Source: Xylanibacter ruminicola
Lineage (GTDB): Bacteria > Bacteroidota > Bacteroidia > Bacteroidales > Bacteroidaceae
DNA length: 64,000 nucleotides
Assembly: GCF_900142525.1 (NCBI RefSeq)
Contig: NZ_FRBD01000007.1
Span: forward strand, 1 to 64,000
Reading direction: 5' to 3'
A model generated the notes under the pieces. It searched no databases. It saw nothing but the letters and a program-made list of their open reading frames with translations, and was not told where the DNA came from. Numbering within the stretch: the first letter of the stretch is position 1; each line of letters begins with the position of its first letter. The position numbers and the translations under genes were made by a program. Positions 52,975 through 61,911 of this stretch are shown one piece after another.

Positions 52975-53607
52975 TTAACGATGTTTCTTAACAAACGATA
53001 GCCCGGCCTGTAGGCCGGGTATTTTTTTTGTCAACTTGATGAGCGCCCTGTTCGTTTTGTTATCTTCCATGGCACCCAGCATCTTTAAGGCATTCATCAG
53101 TTTATCGATGTCAATCAGAAACATCAGTTTTTCGCCATCCTGGTGCGTAGTGATGTCGGCTGTCATCACGTTTTTAATGCCTAATATCAGTCTGTCGCCG
53201 TTTACCAGCCATACTCCCTGAGCCTTATGGCCTACGATATCGCGCTCGAACGTGCCATTCTGGTGGAAGGTAAACTTTGTATTCTTGGGGGTGATATGGC
53301 ATTTCTCCAGATAGTTGTTTAGCATTTTTTCCAGTTGCGTTGTCGTGGCATTTTCCACCATTCTAAACAGCACGTTCCCCTTCGTGGCATATACCGCTGG
53401 CTCACAATATATCCAGGTCCCTACCAGCGAGTCGGCTTCGGCTCGTTTCACCTTAAAGGCATCCGAAACAGTGTTGTAGGCATTCTTTACCGAGCCTGCC
53501 TTCAAGCCCGACTTCACGCTGTCAACCACCATGTTAATGTCTTGAGCAGCTGCTGTACATGTCATCAGCAGCATAGCACCCACAAATATTTTTCTTAGAT
53601 TCTCCAT
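52975..53607 (-). CDS. DUF4923 secreted protein
   Basis: About 210 residues with a signal peptide (NLRKIFVGAMLLMTCTAAAQ). The core is a lipocalin-like beta region: VGTWIYCEPAVYATKGNVLF, KFTFHQNGTFERDI and GVWLVNGDRLILGIK, matching DUF4923. The C-terminal residues PGLQAG are encoded over the terminator hairpin of the convergent gene. Function unknown. The ATG at 53610 or 53607 is preferred because upstream codons overlap the promoter. Confidence 0.8.
   Translation of the reverse strand: MENLRKIFVGAMLLMTCTAAAQDINMVVDSVKSGLKAGSVKNAYNTVSDAFKVKRAEADSLVGTWIYCEPAVYATKGNVLFRMVENATTTQLEKMLNNYLEKCHITPKNTKFTFHQNGTFERDIVGHKAQGVWLVNGDRLILGIKNVMTADITTHQDGEKLMFLIDIDKLMNALKMLGAMEDNKTNRALIKLTKKIPGLQAGLSFVKKHR
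53001..53029 (+). terminator. Terminator shared with the end of the DUF4923 gene
   Basis: Seven-base-pair stem CCCGGCC/GGCCGGG (53002-53008 with 53013-53019), loop TGTA, then eight T residues on the plus strand. It ends the glmM-DUF4251 transcript but lies inside the coding region of the convergent gene. Confidence 0.9.
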
Positions 53608-53641
53608 CATGTAATAATTCCTATAGTATGGTTTCAGTCTG

Positions 53642-53672
53642 CAAATATACAATAATTATTTGTAACTAGCAA
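53642..53672 (-). promoter_or_regulatory. Promoter of the DUF4923 gene
   Basis: Minus-strand TATATTTG at 53642-53649 and TTG at 53670-53672, spacing 20. Confidence 0.65.
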
Positions 53673-53773
53673 TAATTCAGATGCTTTTTGCGCGTTTTTT
53701 AACAAGCAAACTACTTGAGATCATAAAAGGAGGATTATGCATATTTTGTATCTCAAAACAGTTTTGGCGTGTG

Positions 53774-53808
53774 TTAGGTGTTAAAAAGGCCACGTTTTTA
53801 ACACCTAA
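53774..53808. repeat. Perfect 14-base-pair inverted repeat
   Basis: TTAGGTGTTAAAAA (53774-53787) and TTTTTAACACCTAA (53795-53808) with centre GGCCACG. A further TAACACC half-site follows at 53821-53827. It is in a gene-free stretch (53673-53935) and could be an operator or a terminator acting in both directions. Confidence 0.8.
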
Positions 53809-53935
53809 TTGTGGATTTTCTAACACCATTTGCGATTTTTGAACATTTTATTTCATTTTTTTTTGTAATCTTTTGCCTGTTTTGGTGTAAAAACTACCCG
53901 CATTAGAATCAAGTAATTAACAAAATAAAGAAAGC

Positions 53936-54037
53936 ATGAAGAAACTTTTACTGAATCTACTCTTAATGCTCACCGCCACGACGGCTACGGCTGAGGTGGC
54001 GCCCTTCTATGCATTTCACTATTCGATCCCGACATGA
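53936..54037 (+). pseudogene. Remnant encoding a signal peptide only
   Basis: Thirty-three residues starting MKKLLLNLLLMLTATTATAE form a good secretion signal followed by only about a dozen residues and a stop. The mature protein is missing, so this looks like the start of a secreted protein whose remainder has been lost. The region after it is filled with repeats up to 54440. Confidence 0.45.
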
Positions 54038-54064
54038 TGGATGCTGCAACTGTACGGCAAAGAT

Positions 54065-54119
54065 GCATCAAAGTTGCATCAAAGTTGCGCCAAAGTTGCA
54101 CCAAAGTTGCGCCAAGGTT
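54065..54119 (+). repeat. Five tandem 11-base units
   Basis: Five copies of GCATCAAAGTT/GCGCCAAAGTT in a row with a period of exactly 11 bases. A purine-rich AT stretch follows (54157-54207). No gene is visible in 54038-54440. Confidence 0.9.
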
Positions 54120-54308
54120 GCTATACTCACGTGCGTACTTATAATTTGCGCGCGTGAAATATAGATATATATAGATATAGAAATAGAAAAAGAAAATAAA
54201 GAAAAAGGCAGGCTTGCGTGTGTCTTAACGACACGCAGCCTGATGCATATGACTCCCCCGTAGGCCCCCTTGGCCAGAATTTTTAGCATGCGCGTAGTGC
54301 TTCTACAA

Positions 54309-54391
54309 AAGCATAGGTTTTGCACCTCGAAAGCATAGCTTTCACCCTCCAAAAGCATAGCTTTCATTATGCGAAAGCTATGCTTTTATTC
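54309..54391 (+). repeat. AAAGCATAGCTTT palindrome series
   Basis: Four copies of an AAAGC-ATA-GCTTT hairpin, spaced about 22 bases apart, the last in the opposite sense (AAAGCTATGCTTTT). The same core forms the terminator at 17409. The final copy is followed by TATTC and could stop transcription. Confidence 0.8.
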
Positions 54392-54427
54392 ATTGCAATT
54401 TGGCTAACTTTTTTGTGGTATTTTATT

Positions 54428-54457
54428 TTGTAATCTTATTAAATATTTGTAACTTTG
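54428..54457 (+). promoter_or_regulatory. Promoter before the fused gene remnants
   Basis: TTG at 54428-54430 and TAACTTTG at 54450-54457, spacing 19. It still looks functional although the genes behind it are broken. Confidence 0.65.
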
Positions 54458-54481
54458 CCGGCGAATTGGCAAATCAACATA

Positions 54482-54688
54482 ATGAGAGAAGCAAGATACT
54501 ATATAGTGGCAGGACATGGGTTCTGCGTGGAGGCTGAGGCGGAATGCTTTCAGTTGATGGAGAACTATGAGGTGTTTAGGGTTGCAAGTGCGCCTGAACA
54601 GCTGTTTAGCCTGACTATTGGTCAGGGCGAACGGCCTGAGTATTCGGAGGAGTTTAGGCAGCGAGCAGTGGGTTACCGACCGTCTTGA
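54482..54688 (+). pseudogene. N-terminal fragment, possibly of an HprK/PEPCK-like protein
   Basis: The first 58 residues (MREARYYIVAGHGFCVEAEA ... ENYEVFRVASAPEQLFSLTI) look like the N-terminus of a conserved cytoplasmic protein. They recall the start of HPr-kinase/PEP-carboxykinase-like proteins that sit beside PqqD and ABC-exporter genes in Bacteroidota peptide loci, but this match is from memory and uncertain. The frame then runs out of phase into the ABC-transporter sequence at about 54655 and stops at 54688. Confidence 0.45.
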
Positions 54689-55652
54689 CTCCATGCAGCA
54701 GCGACTGCGTAGCAATGTGATGCGTCGACTGAAGTTCACCGTAGTGATGCGCCTGATAATGGGATGCGTGTTCGGCCTTGGCTATATGTTGGCCTTTGTG
54801 TGGGGCGGACTGCAGTTGCGCTCGGGCGCCATCACGTTTGGTGTGATGACATCGTTCCTGCAGCTGGTGGGTATGATTCAGCACCCCATACTGCAGCTGC
54901 TTAACATGGTGCCAACGGTGATACATACCACTGCCAGCATCGACAGGCTGGAGGAGCTAACAGCCTCTTCCACCGTTCAGCCGCATTTCTTGGACAAGCC
55001 AAGCGGCAAAGCCGAGCGGCAATGCGGCTGCACTGATAGGCGGATTTGCAATTCGCAAAGCGTTACCTTCACCGACGTCAGCTTCCGCTACGCCTCGGGC
55101 GACCGCGAGATTCTGTCGCACTTCAGTCATGAGTTCAAGTCTGGCACCAAGACTGCCATCATGGGCGAGACAGGCATTGGAAAGACAACGCTGTTCCGAC
55201 TCATCCTGGGCTTTATCACGCCAACAGAAGGACGTGTGCAGGTGGGCAGCGAGCCCTGCTTTGTGCCGCAGGGCAACACGCTGATGAGCGGCACCATACG
55301 CTATAACCTGCAACTGGCTAAGCCCGATGCTACCGACGAGGAGATGCTGAAGGCGCTGCACACGGCATGTGCCGACTTTGTGCTGGAGCTTCCCGATGGT
55401 ATCGACACCGAACTGGGCGAGCGTGGCGGCGGACTGAGTGAGGGGCAGGCACAACGCATAGCCATAGCGCGTGGACTGCTACATCCGGGCGATATCATGC
55501 TGCTGGACGAGATAAGCAGCTCGCTCGATGAGCCTACAGAGCGAGAACTCTACGGTCGTCTTTTTGCTGCTCATCCCAATACCACTATGATTTTTATCAC
55601 GCATCGTCCAACGGTTAGTGAGCTTTGTGATGAGATCATCACTCTTTCGTAA
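54618..55652 (+). pseudogene. Truncated ABC transporter (exporter type)
   Basis: Similarity to ABC exporters begins near 54660 (EQWVTDRLDSMQQRLRSN). Only about the last two transmembrane helices remain, followed by a complete nucleotide-binding domain: Walker A GETGIGKTTLFRL, signature LSEGQAQRIAIARG, Walker B DIMLLDEISSSLDEP and FITHRP. The first four helices are missing. A 32-base repeat is inserted in the linker between the membrane part and the ATPase part. The upstream ATG at 54618 belongs to the preceding fragment's sequence, so a functional transporter is unlikely. Confidence 0.7.
54987..55018 (+). repeat. 32-base double-hairpin element inside the ABC-transporter frame
   Basis: One base different from the groES-groEL copy (ACAAG for ACGAG). 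It encodes LDKPSGKAER in frame and is flanked by CCGCATT and AATGCGG, an outer inverted repeat. Confidence 0.9.
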
Positions 55653-55670
55653 CCAAAAAAGAAAATAATC

Positions 55671-55722
55671 TGCCAATGTGGCATAATATGAAACCGTGTC
55701 AGGGTTTGGCACGGTTTTGGCA
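55671..55722 (+). promoter_or_regulatory. Sigma-54-like promoter and inverted repeat before groES
   Basis: TGGCAC (55707-55712) and TGGCA (55718-55722) give the GG-N10-GC spacing of RpoN promoters, with one mismatch in the -12 element. Upstream is TGCCA-ATG-TGGCA (55671-55683). No TAnnTTTG box is present in the gap. The predicted leader is about 37 bases. Confidence 0.5.
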
Positions 55723-55769
55723 GATGTTGTGGCAGAAATTAAAGTTAAATATAAAAATATAAAGTTATT

Positions 55770-56042
55770 ATGAACATCAAACCATTAGCAGACCGTGTGT
55801 TGGTATTGCCAGCACCTGCAGAAGAGAAGATCGGCGGTATTATTATTCCTGACACCGCTAAGGAAAAGCCACTCCACGGAACTATCAAGGCCGTAGGACA
55901 GGGCACAAAGGACGAGGCTATGATACTGAAAGAGGGCGATGAAGTGCTCTATGGTAAGTACTCTGGTACTGAGCTCGAGTTTGAGGGAACAAAATATCTG
56001 ATGATGCGTCAGAGTGATGTACTCGCAGTGATCGAAAAATAA
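55770..56042 (+). CDS. groES: Co-chaperonin GroES
   Basis: A 90-residue co-chaperonin that caps GroEL. The N-terminus [19 protein letters not shown], mobile loop region [16 protein letters not shown] and C-terminal [20 protein letters not shown] are typical. It is followed by groEL after a 133-base gap that contains two repeat families. Confidence 0.97.
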   Translation: MNIKPLADRVLVLPAPAEEKIGGIIIPDTAKEKPLHGTIKAVGQGTKDEAMILKEGDEVLYGKYSGTELEFEGTKYLMMRQSDVLAVIEK

Positions 56043-56063
56043 ATGTTTAATAAGGCCTACGGA

Positions 56064-56095
56064 TTCTTGGACGAGCCAAGCGGCAAAGCCGAGCG
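56064..56095 (+). repeat. 32-base double-hairpin element between groES and groEL
   Basis: Reference copy of the element, in the untranslated gap: TTGG/CCAA and CGGC/GCCG stems between TTCTTGG and GCCGAGCG. It is followed at 56129-56157 by ATCCGTA units and preceded by CCTACGGA. Confidence 0.9.
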
Positions 56096-56115
56096 ATACA
56101 GATTATACGAATTAA

Positions 56116-57807
<1,692 letters not shown>

Positions 57808-57832
57808 TTTTGCAAACTTAGCATAACAAATT

Positions 57833-57865
57833 AGGGGATGGATTTTAGAATCTATCCCCTTTTTT
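57833..57865 (+). terminator. Terminator of groES-groEL
   Basis: Twelve-base-pair stem (57833-57844 with 57849-57860) with loop TTAG, then five T residues. Confidence 0.9.
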
Positions 57866-57907
57866 AGTTATTTTAAAATAAATACCTCATTTTTATGCTG
57901 GAAAGTT

Positions 57908-57938
57908 TTGTGGATTAAATGAAAACCCGCTAATTTTG
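57908..57938 (+). promoter_or_regulatory. Promoter of a candidate small RNA
   Basis: TTG at 57908-57910 and TAATTTTG at 57931-57938, spacing 20. No reading frame follows before the terminator at 58006. Confidence 0.65.
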
Positions 57939-57943
57939 CAACC

Positions 57944-58037
57944 GCAAATAAAAAATTTTTTTGATTTGTTTTAGTAGATTAGTTTTTAAGTAGTTTGTTT
58001 TTGGAACTGGCTGTCGTGATGACAGTCAGTTTTTTTT
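57944..58037 (+). ncRNA. Candidate small RNA, about 90 bases
   Basis: A full promoter (57908-57938) and a strong terminator (ten-base-pair stem 58006-58015 with 58021-58030, loop GTGAT, then seven T residues) enclose about 60 bases of U-rich sequence with no start codon and frame. The unit stands between the groEL terminator and the sppA promoter, so it is transcribed on its own. No known RNA family is recognised. Confidence 0.5.
58006..58037 (+). terminator. Terminator of the candidate small RNA
   Basis: Stem ACTGGCTGTC/GACAGTCAGT with one G-T pair, followed by TTTTTTT. Confidence 0.85.
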
Positions 58038-58057
58038 GAGTTTTTCGCCGAAAATGT

Positions 58058-58087
58058 TTGTAGTATTAGAAAAAGTTACTATCTTTG
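58058..58087 (+). promoter_or_regulatory. Promoter of sppA
   Basis: TTG at 58058-58060 and TATCTTTG at 58080-58087, spacing 19. Confidence 0.75.
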
Positions 58088-58119
58088 CAATCTGTTACGT
58101 AACCAATTAATTGACATTT

Positions 58120-59916
58120 ATGAAGCAATTTCTAAAAATGACACTTGCCACTATCTGTGGTATTGTAGTTCTGGGGCTGGTAATGACATTGTTCTTTACC
58201 ATCTCTTTGGTAGGTATGCTGGCTAGCGATTCGGCTTCTACTAAAGTTAAGGAGAACTCAGTTTTTGTAATTAAACTAAATGGATCGATCAACGAGCGCG
58301 CTGAGGCAGGAACACCGTTTGATGACCTGCTGGGACTTGGCGGAGAAGGCTCTATGGGGCTGGACGACCTGGTGACCAGCATCCGTAAGGCTAAGGACGA
58401 AGAGAACATCAAGGGTATCTATATCGAAGGCGGTGAAGCCAGTTTCGACAGTCCTGCTACAACACAGCAACTGCGTGATGCTCTGAAAGATTTTAAGAAG
58501 AGTGGCAAGTGGATTGTGAGCTATGCCGACGATTACTATCAGTCTTCATACTATGTAGCTACCGTGGCAGATAAAATCTATCTGAACGGCGAGGGTTCGA
58601 TTGATCTTCGCGGTCTTGGTGGCAAGGGCGAATATTATAAAGGACTGTATGACAAGCTTGGCATCAAATATATGGTGGCCAAGGTGGGTAAATATAAGAG
58701 TTATGTAGAGAGTAACACCCAGACAGGTATGAGCGAGTACGACCGCGAACAGCGTGAGGTGCTCTACAAAGGCATCTGGAACCATATGCTGAAGGAGATG
58801 GCCGAGGGTCGTAAGATTAAAGCCGCCAACCTGGATCAGTTGGTGAACGACAGTCTGCTGGCATTTGCTGCTACCGAAGACTATGTGAAGGCTAAGCTGG
58901 TAGACAAGATTATGTTCCCAGAAGAAATCAAGGACGAAATTAAGCAGCGCCTGAAGTTGGATAAGGACGACGATATTGAGCAGCTGACACTGGCAGACAT
59001 GCTGAATGTGAAGTCGAAGAAAAAGGAGAAGGGCGACAAGATCGCTATCTACTATGCTTATGGTAGCATTGTTGATAACGAGGCTATGAATATGCTCGAT
59101 GGCGGTGGCCACTGCATTGTTGGTAAGACTACGGCCGAGGACCTGCGTAAGCTGGCCGAAGATGACGACGTGAAGGCCGTTGTGTTCCGTGTAAACTCTG
59201 GTGGCGGTAGCGCTGTGGCATCAGAATATATCCGTCATGCCATCAAGCTGGTGAAGGCTAAGAAGCCTGTTGTGGTATCTATGGGTGGTGCTGCTGCATC
59301 GGGTGGCTACTGGATTAGCTCGCCTGCCAACTATATCATTGCCGAACCAACTACCATCACTGGTAGTATCGGTATCTTCGGATTGATTCCTAACTTCAGC
59401 GGACTGGTTACCGATAAGCTGGGTGTGACCTTCGATGGTGTGAAGACCAATAAGTTTGCTGACTATGATACTGAGTTGGTTGTAGGTAAGAACAACGAAG
59501 AGATCATGGCGAAACTGCAGAATAATATCAATCGCGGTTATCAGAACTTCCTGAATGTAGTGGCCGAAGGTCGTGGCATGAAGCCTGAGCAGGTGAACGA
59601 GATTGCTCAGGGACGCGTATGGCTGGCTACCGATGCCATCAAGATCAAACTGGTGGATAAGCTTGGAAGCCTTGATGACGCCGTAAAGAAGGCTGCTGAG
59701 CTGGCTAAGCTCGACGAGTATCATACGGCAGCTTATCCTGGAGAGGTAAGCTGGCTTGACAACCTGCTGTCGAAAGATAACAAGGGGTCATATCTTGATG
59801 CAGAGCTCCGCGAGCTTCTGGGCGATGCCTATCTGCCACTGATGCAGATTCGTAACGACATCAAGAACAATAGTCGCATTCAGGCTCGTATGCTTGAAGA
59901 TATCCGCATGAAGTGA
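58120..59916 (+). CDS. sppA: Signal peptide peptidase SppA, long form
   Basis: A 598-residue membrane-anchored serine protease that degrades cleaved signal peptides. One N-terminal transmembrane helix (TICGIVVLGLVMTLFFTISL) is followed by two tandem SppA domains. The lysine general base is expected in AKVGKYKSYVE in the first domain and the nucleophile serine in SMGGAAASGGYWISSPAN in the second. The ATG at 58120 is used; a TTG nine bases upstream is unlikely. Confidence 0.92.
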   Translation: MKQFLKMTLATICGIVVLGLVMTLFFTISLVGMLASDSASTKVKENSVFVIKLNGSINERAEAGTPFDDLLGLGGEGSMGLDDLVTSIRKAKDEENIKGIYIEGGEASFDSPATTQQLRDALKDFKKSGKWIVSYADDYYQSSYYVATVADKIYLNGEGSIDLRGLGGKGEYYKGLYDKLGIKYMVAKVGKYKSYVESNTQTGMSEYDREQREVLYKGIWNHMLKEMAEGRKIKAANLDQLVNDSLLAFAATEDYVKAKLVDKIMFPEEIKDEIKQRLKLDKDDDIEQLTLADMLNVKSKKKEKGDKIAIYYAYGSIVDNEAMNMLDGGGHCIVGKTTAEDLRKLAEDDDVKAVVFRVNSGGGSAVASEYIRHAIKLVKAKKPVVVSMGGAAASGGYWISSPANYIIAEPTTITGSIGIFGLIPNFSGLVTDKLGVTFDGVKTNKFADYDTELVVGKNNEEIMAKLQNNINRGYQNFLNVVAEGRGMKPEQVNEIAQGRVWLATDAIKIKLVDKLGSLDDAVKKAAELAKLDEYHTAAYPGEVSWLDNLLSKDNKGSYLDAELRELLGDAYLPLMQIRNDIKNNSRIQARMLEDIRMK

Positions 59917-59962
59917 AGAGTGAATAGTGAATAGTGAATAGTGAAGAGTGAATAGTGAGAGT
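59914..59962 (+). repeat. Heptamer repeat at the lpxK start
   Basis: Seven copies of GTGAATA/GTGAAGA in a row join the sppA stop codon to the lpxK start. The GTG start of lpxK is the first triplet of the last unit. Confidence 0.85.
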
Positions 59963-61145
59963 TGAAGGCGACTTTATAACAATCAATAAGAAACTGCTGG
60001 CGCTGAGCTGGTTATACGGCTTGGGAGTTGGTATCAGAAACATCCTCTTTGAGATGGGGGTGCTGAAGAGCCGTTCGTTTAAGACTCCTGTGATTTCGGT
60101 AGGAAATATCACCGTGGGCGGAACTGGTAAGACGCCGCATGTGGAATATCTGATCCGACTGATGAAGGACAAGATGAATGTGGCAGTGTTAAGTCGTGGA
60201 TACAAACGAAAGAGCAGTGGCTATGTCCTCTCAGATAAGGATACCCCTATGCGAATGATAGGTGATGAACCCTATCAGATCAAGCATAAGTTCCCCGATA
60301 TTACAGTGGCAGTTGATAAGAAACGCACCCGTGGTATCAAAAATCTTACTGAAGAGGGTAACGGACTTGATGTTGACGTTATATTGCTCGACGATGCCTT
60401 CCAACACCGTTACGTGAAACCTGGTATCAACATATTGTTGGTAGACTATCACAGACTAGTGATATACGACAGACTGCTGCCGGCAGGAAGACTGCGTGAA
60501 CCTGTAAGGGCAAAGGACAGGGCTGATATAGTGATTATTACGAAATGTCCGAAGGACTTGAAGCCGATGGAATTCCGTGTCATCACCAAGGCCATGAAAC
60601 TGTATCCATATCAGCAGTTGTTCTTCTCATCGCACGATTACGATGCGCCAAGGGCGGTGTTTAAGGATGTGGCCAAGCAGAATGAGCTTGAGGAACTTAA
60701 TGCCCTCGACGGCAAGAACATCATGCTACTTACAGGCATTGCCTCGCCTGAGCAACTGATGCACGACCTGAAGGAGCTGAAATCGCAAATCACTCCGCTT
60801 ACGTTTGGCGATCATCATAACTTCAGCAAAAAGGATGTGGCAAATATCAACAACACTTTTGCATCGATGGTTGAGCCAAAGATTATTTTAACCACCGAGA
60901 AGGATGCTACCCGACTGGTGGCTGTAGAAGGACTGAGCGATGAGGTGAAGAGCAGCTTGTTTGTTCTGCCCATGCGCATAGTCATTATGCAAGGACAAGA
61001 GGAAGAATTCAACAATAAAATATTAGGCTATGTATACAAAAATTCAAGAAACAGCATCCTGGCTAAAAGAAAGAATGACCACAAGTCCCAAAACAGCGAT
61101 AGTACTGGGAACAGGTCTCGGACAATTAGCTTCAGAAATAACTGA
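59955..61145 (+). CDS. lpxK: Tetraacyldisaccharide 4'-kinase LpxK
   Basis: LpxK phosphorylates the lipid A disaccharide at the 4' position on the inner membrane. The 396-residue protein has SWLYGLGVGIRNILFEMGVL, the P-loop VISVGNITVGGTGKTPHVEY, LLDDAFQHRYVKPGINILLV and LTTEKDATRLV. The last 38 residues (ILAKRKNDHKSQNSD ... RSRTISFRNN) overlap the start of punA in another frame by 116 bases. From memory, this basic tail is also present in other Bacteroidota LpxK proteins, so it is probably real. The start codon is a GTG inside a heptamer repeat. Confidence 0.9.
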   Translation: MRVEGDFITINKKLLALSWLYGLGVGIRNILFEMGVLKSRSFKTPVISVGNITVGGTGKTPHVEYLIRLMKDKMNVAVLSRGYKRKSSGYVLSDKDTPMRMIGDEPYQIKHKFPDITVAVDKKRTRGIKNLTEEGNGLDVDVILLDDAFQHRYVKPGINILLVDYHRLVIYDRLLPAGRLREPVRAKDRADIVIITKCPKDLKPMEFRVITKAMKLYPYQQLFFSSHDYDAPRAVFKDVAKQNELEELNALDGKNIMLLTGIASPEQLMHDLKELKSQITPLTFGDHHNFSKKDVANINNTFASMVEPKIILTTEKDATRLVAVEGLSDEVKSSLFVLPMRIVIMQGQEEEFNNKILGYVYKNSRNSILAKRKNDHKSQNSDSTGNRSRTISFRNN

Positions 61146-61911
61146 TAGATACGAGTTTCCATATCAGGAGATACCAAATTTCCCAGTGTCAACCGTAGAG
61201 GGACACTCAGGCAAGCTTATCTTTGGTAAGCTGGGTGGTGTTGACATCATGGCAATGCAGGGCCGTTTCCACTTCTACGAGGGCTACTCGATGAAGGATG
61301 TAACGTTCCCCGTGCGTGTGATGTACGAGCTGGGCATAGAAACCCTGTTCGTGTCGAATGCTGCCGGCGGTATGAATCCTGATTTCAAAATCGGCGACCT
61401 GATGATTATCACCGATCATATCAACTTCTTCCCCGAGCATCCGCTGCGTGGTAAGAACTTCCCAACAGGTCCAAGATTCCCAGATATGCACGAGACTTAC
61501 GACCACAACCTGATAGCTGAGGCCGAAGAGATAGCTAAGGAAAAGGGAATCAAGCTGCAGCATGGCGTGTACGTAGGTGTGCAGGGCCCAACCTTCGAGA
61601 CCCCAGCCGAATATAAGATGTATCGCATATTGGGTGGCGACGCCGTTGGTATGTCGACCGTACCCGAGGTGATTGTGGCACACCATTGTGGCATCAAGAC
61701 CTTTGGCATATCGGTGATTACCGATCTGGGCGGATTTGATGTACCCGTAGAGGTTAGTCATGAAGAGGTACAGGAGGCTGCTAACATGGCACAGCCACTG
61801 ATGACTGCCATTATGCGCGAGATGATAGCAAGAGCCGAGAGTATTGAGGCTCATAACAAGGAACAATTTAACACTGCTCATCCTACTGAAGAATGGAAAT
61901 CGCAAAAATAG
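61030..61911 (+). CDS. punA: Purine nucleoside phosphorylase
   Basis: A 293-residue trimeric-type phosphorylase that splits inosine and guanosine with phosphate. Key blocks are TAIVLGTGLGQLASEI, the phosphate-site GHSGKLIFGKLGG, QGRFHFYEGYSMKDVTFPVR, FVSNAAGGMNP and GGDAVGMSTVPEVIVAHHCG. The start at 61030 lies within the end of lpxK (116-base overlap); the next ATG at 61075 would remove a helix but keep the phosphate loop. It overlaps thiL by 19 bases. Confidence 0.92.
   Translation: MYTKIQETASWLKERMTTSPKTAIVLGTGLGQLASEITDRYEFPYQEIPNFPVSTVEGHSGKLIFGKLGGVDIMAMQGRFHFYEGYSMKDVTFPVRVMYELGIETLFVSNAAGGMNPDFKIGDLMIITDHINFFPEHPLRGKNFPTGPRFPDMHETYDHNLIAEAEEIAKEKGIKLQHGVYVGVQGPTFETPAEYKMYRILGGDAVGMSTVPEVIVAHHCGIKTFGISVITDLGGFDVPVEVSHEEVQEAANMAQPLMTAIMREMIARAESIEAHNKEQFNTAHPTEEWKSQK

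Noticed and set aside
54157-54207. AT- and purine-rich stretch considered as an origin
   Set aside because: No DnaA boxes or replication genes are close; it is simple-sequence DNA.
54309-54391. Regularly spaced repeats resembling a small CRISPR array
   Set aside because: Spacers are only about 9 to 10 bases, one unit is inverted, each unit is itself a palindrome, and no cas gene is present.
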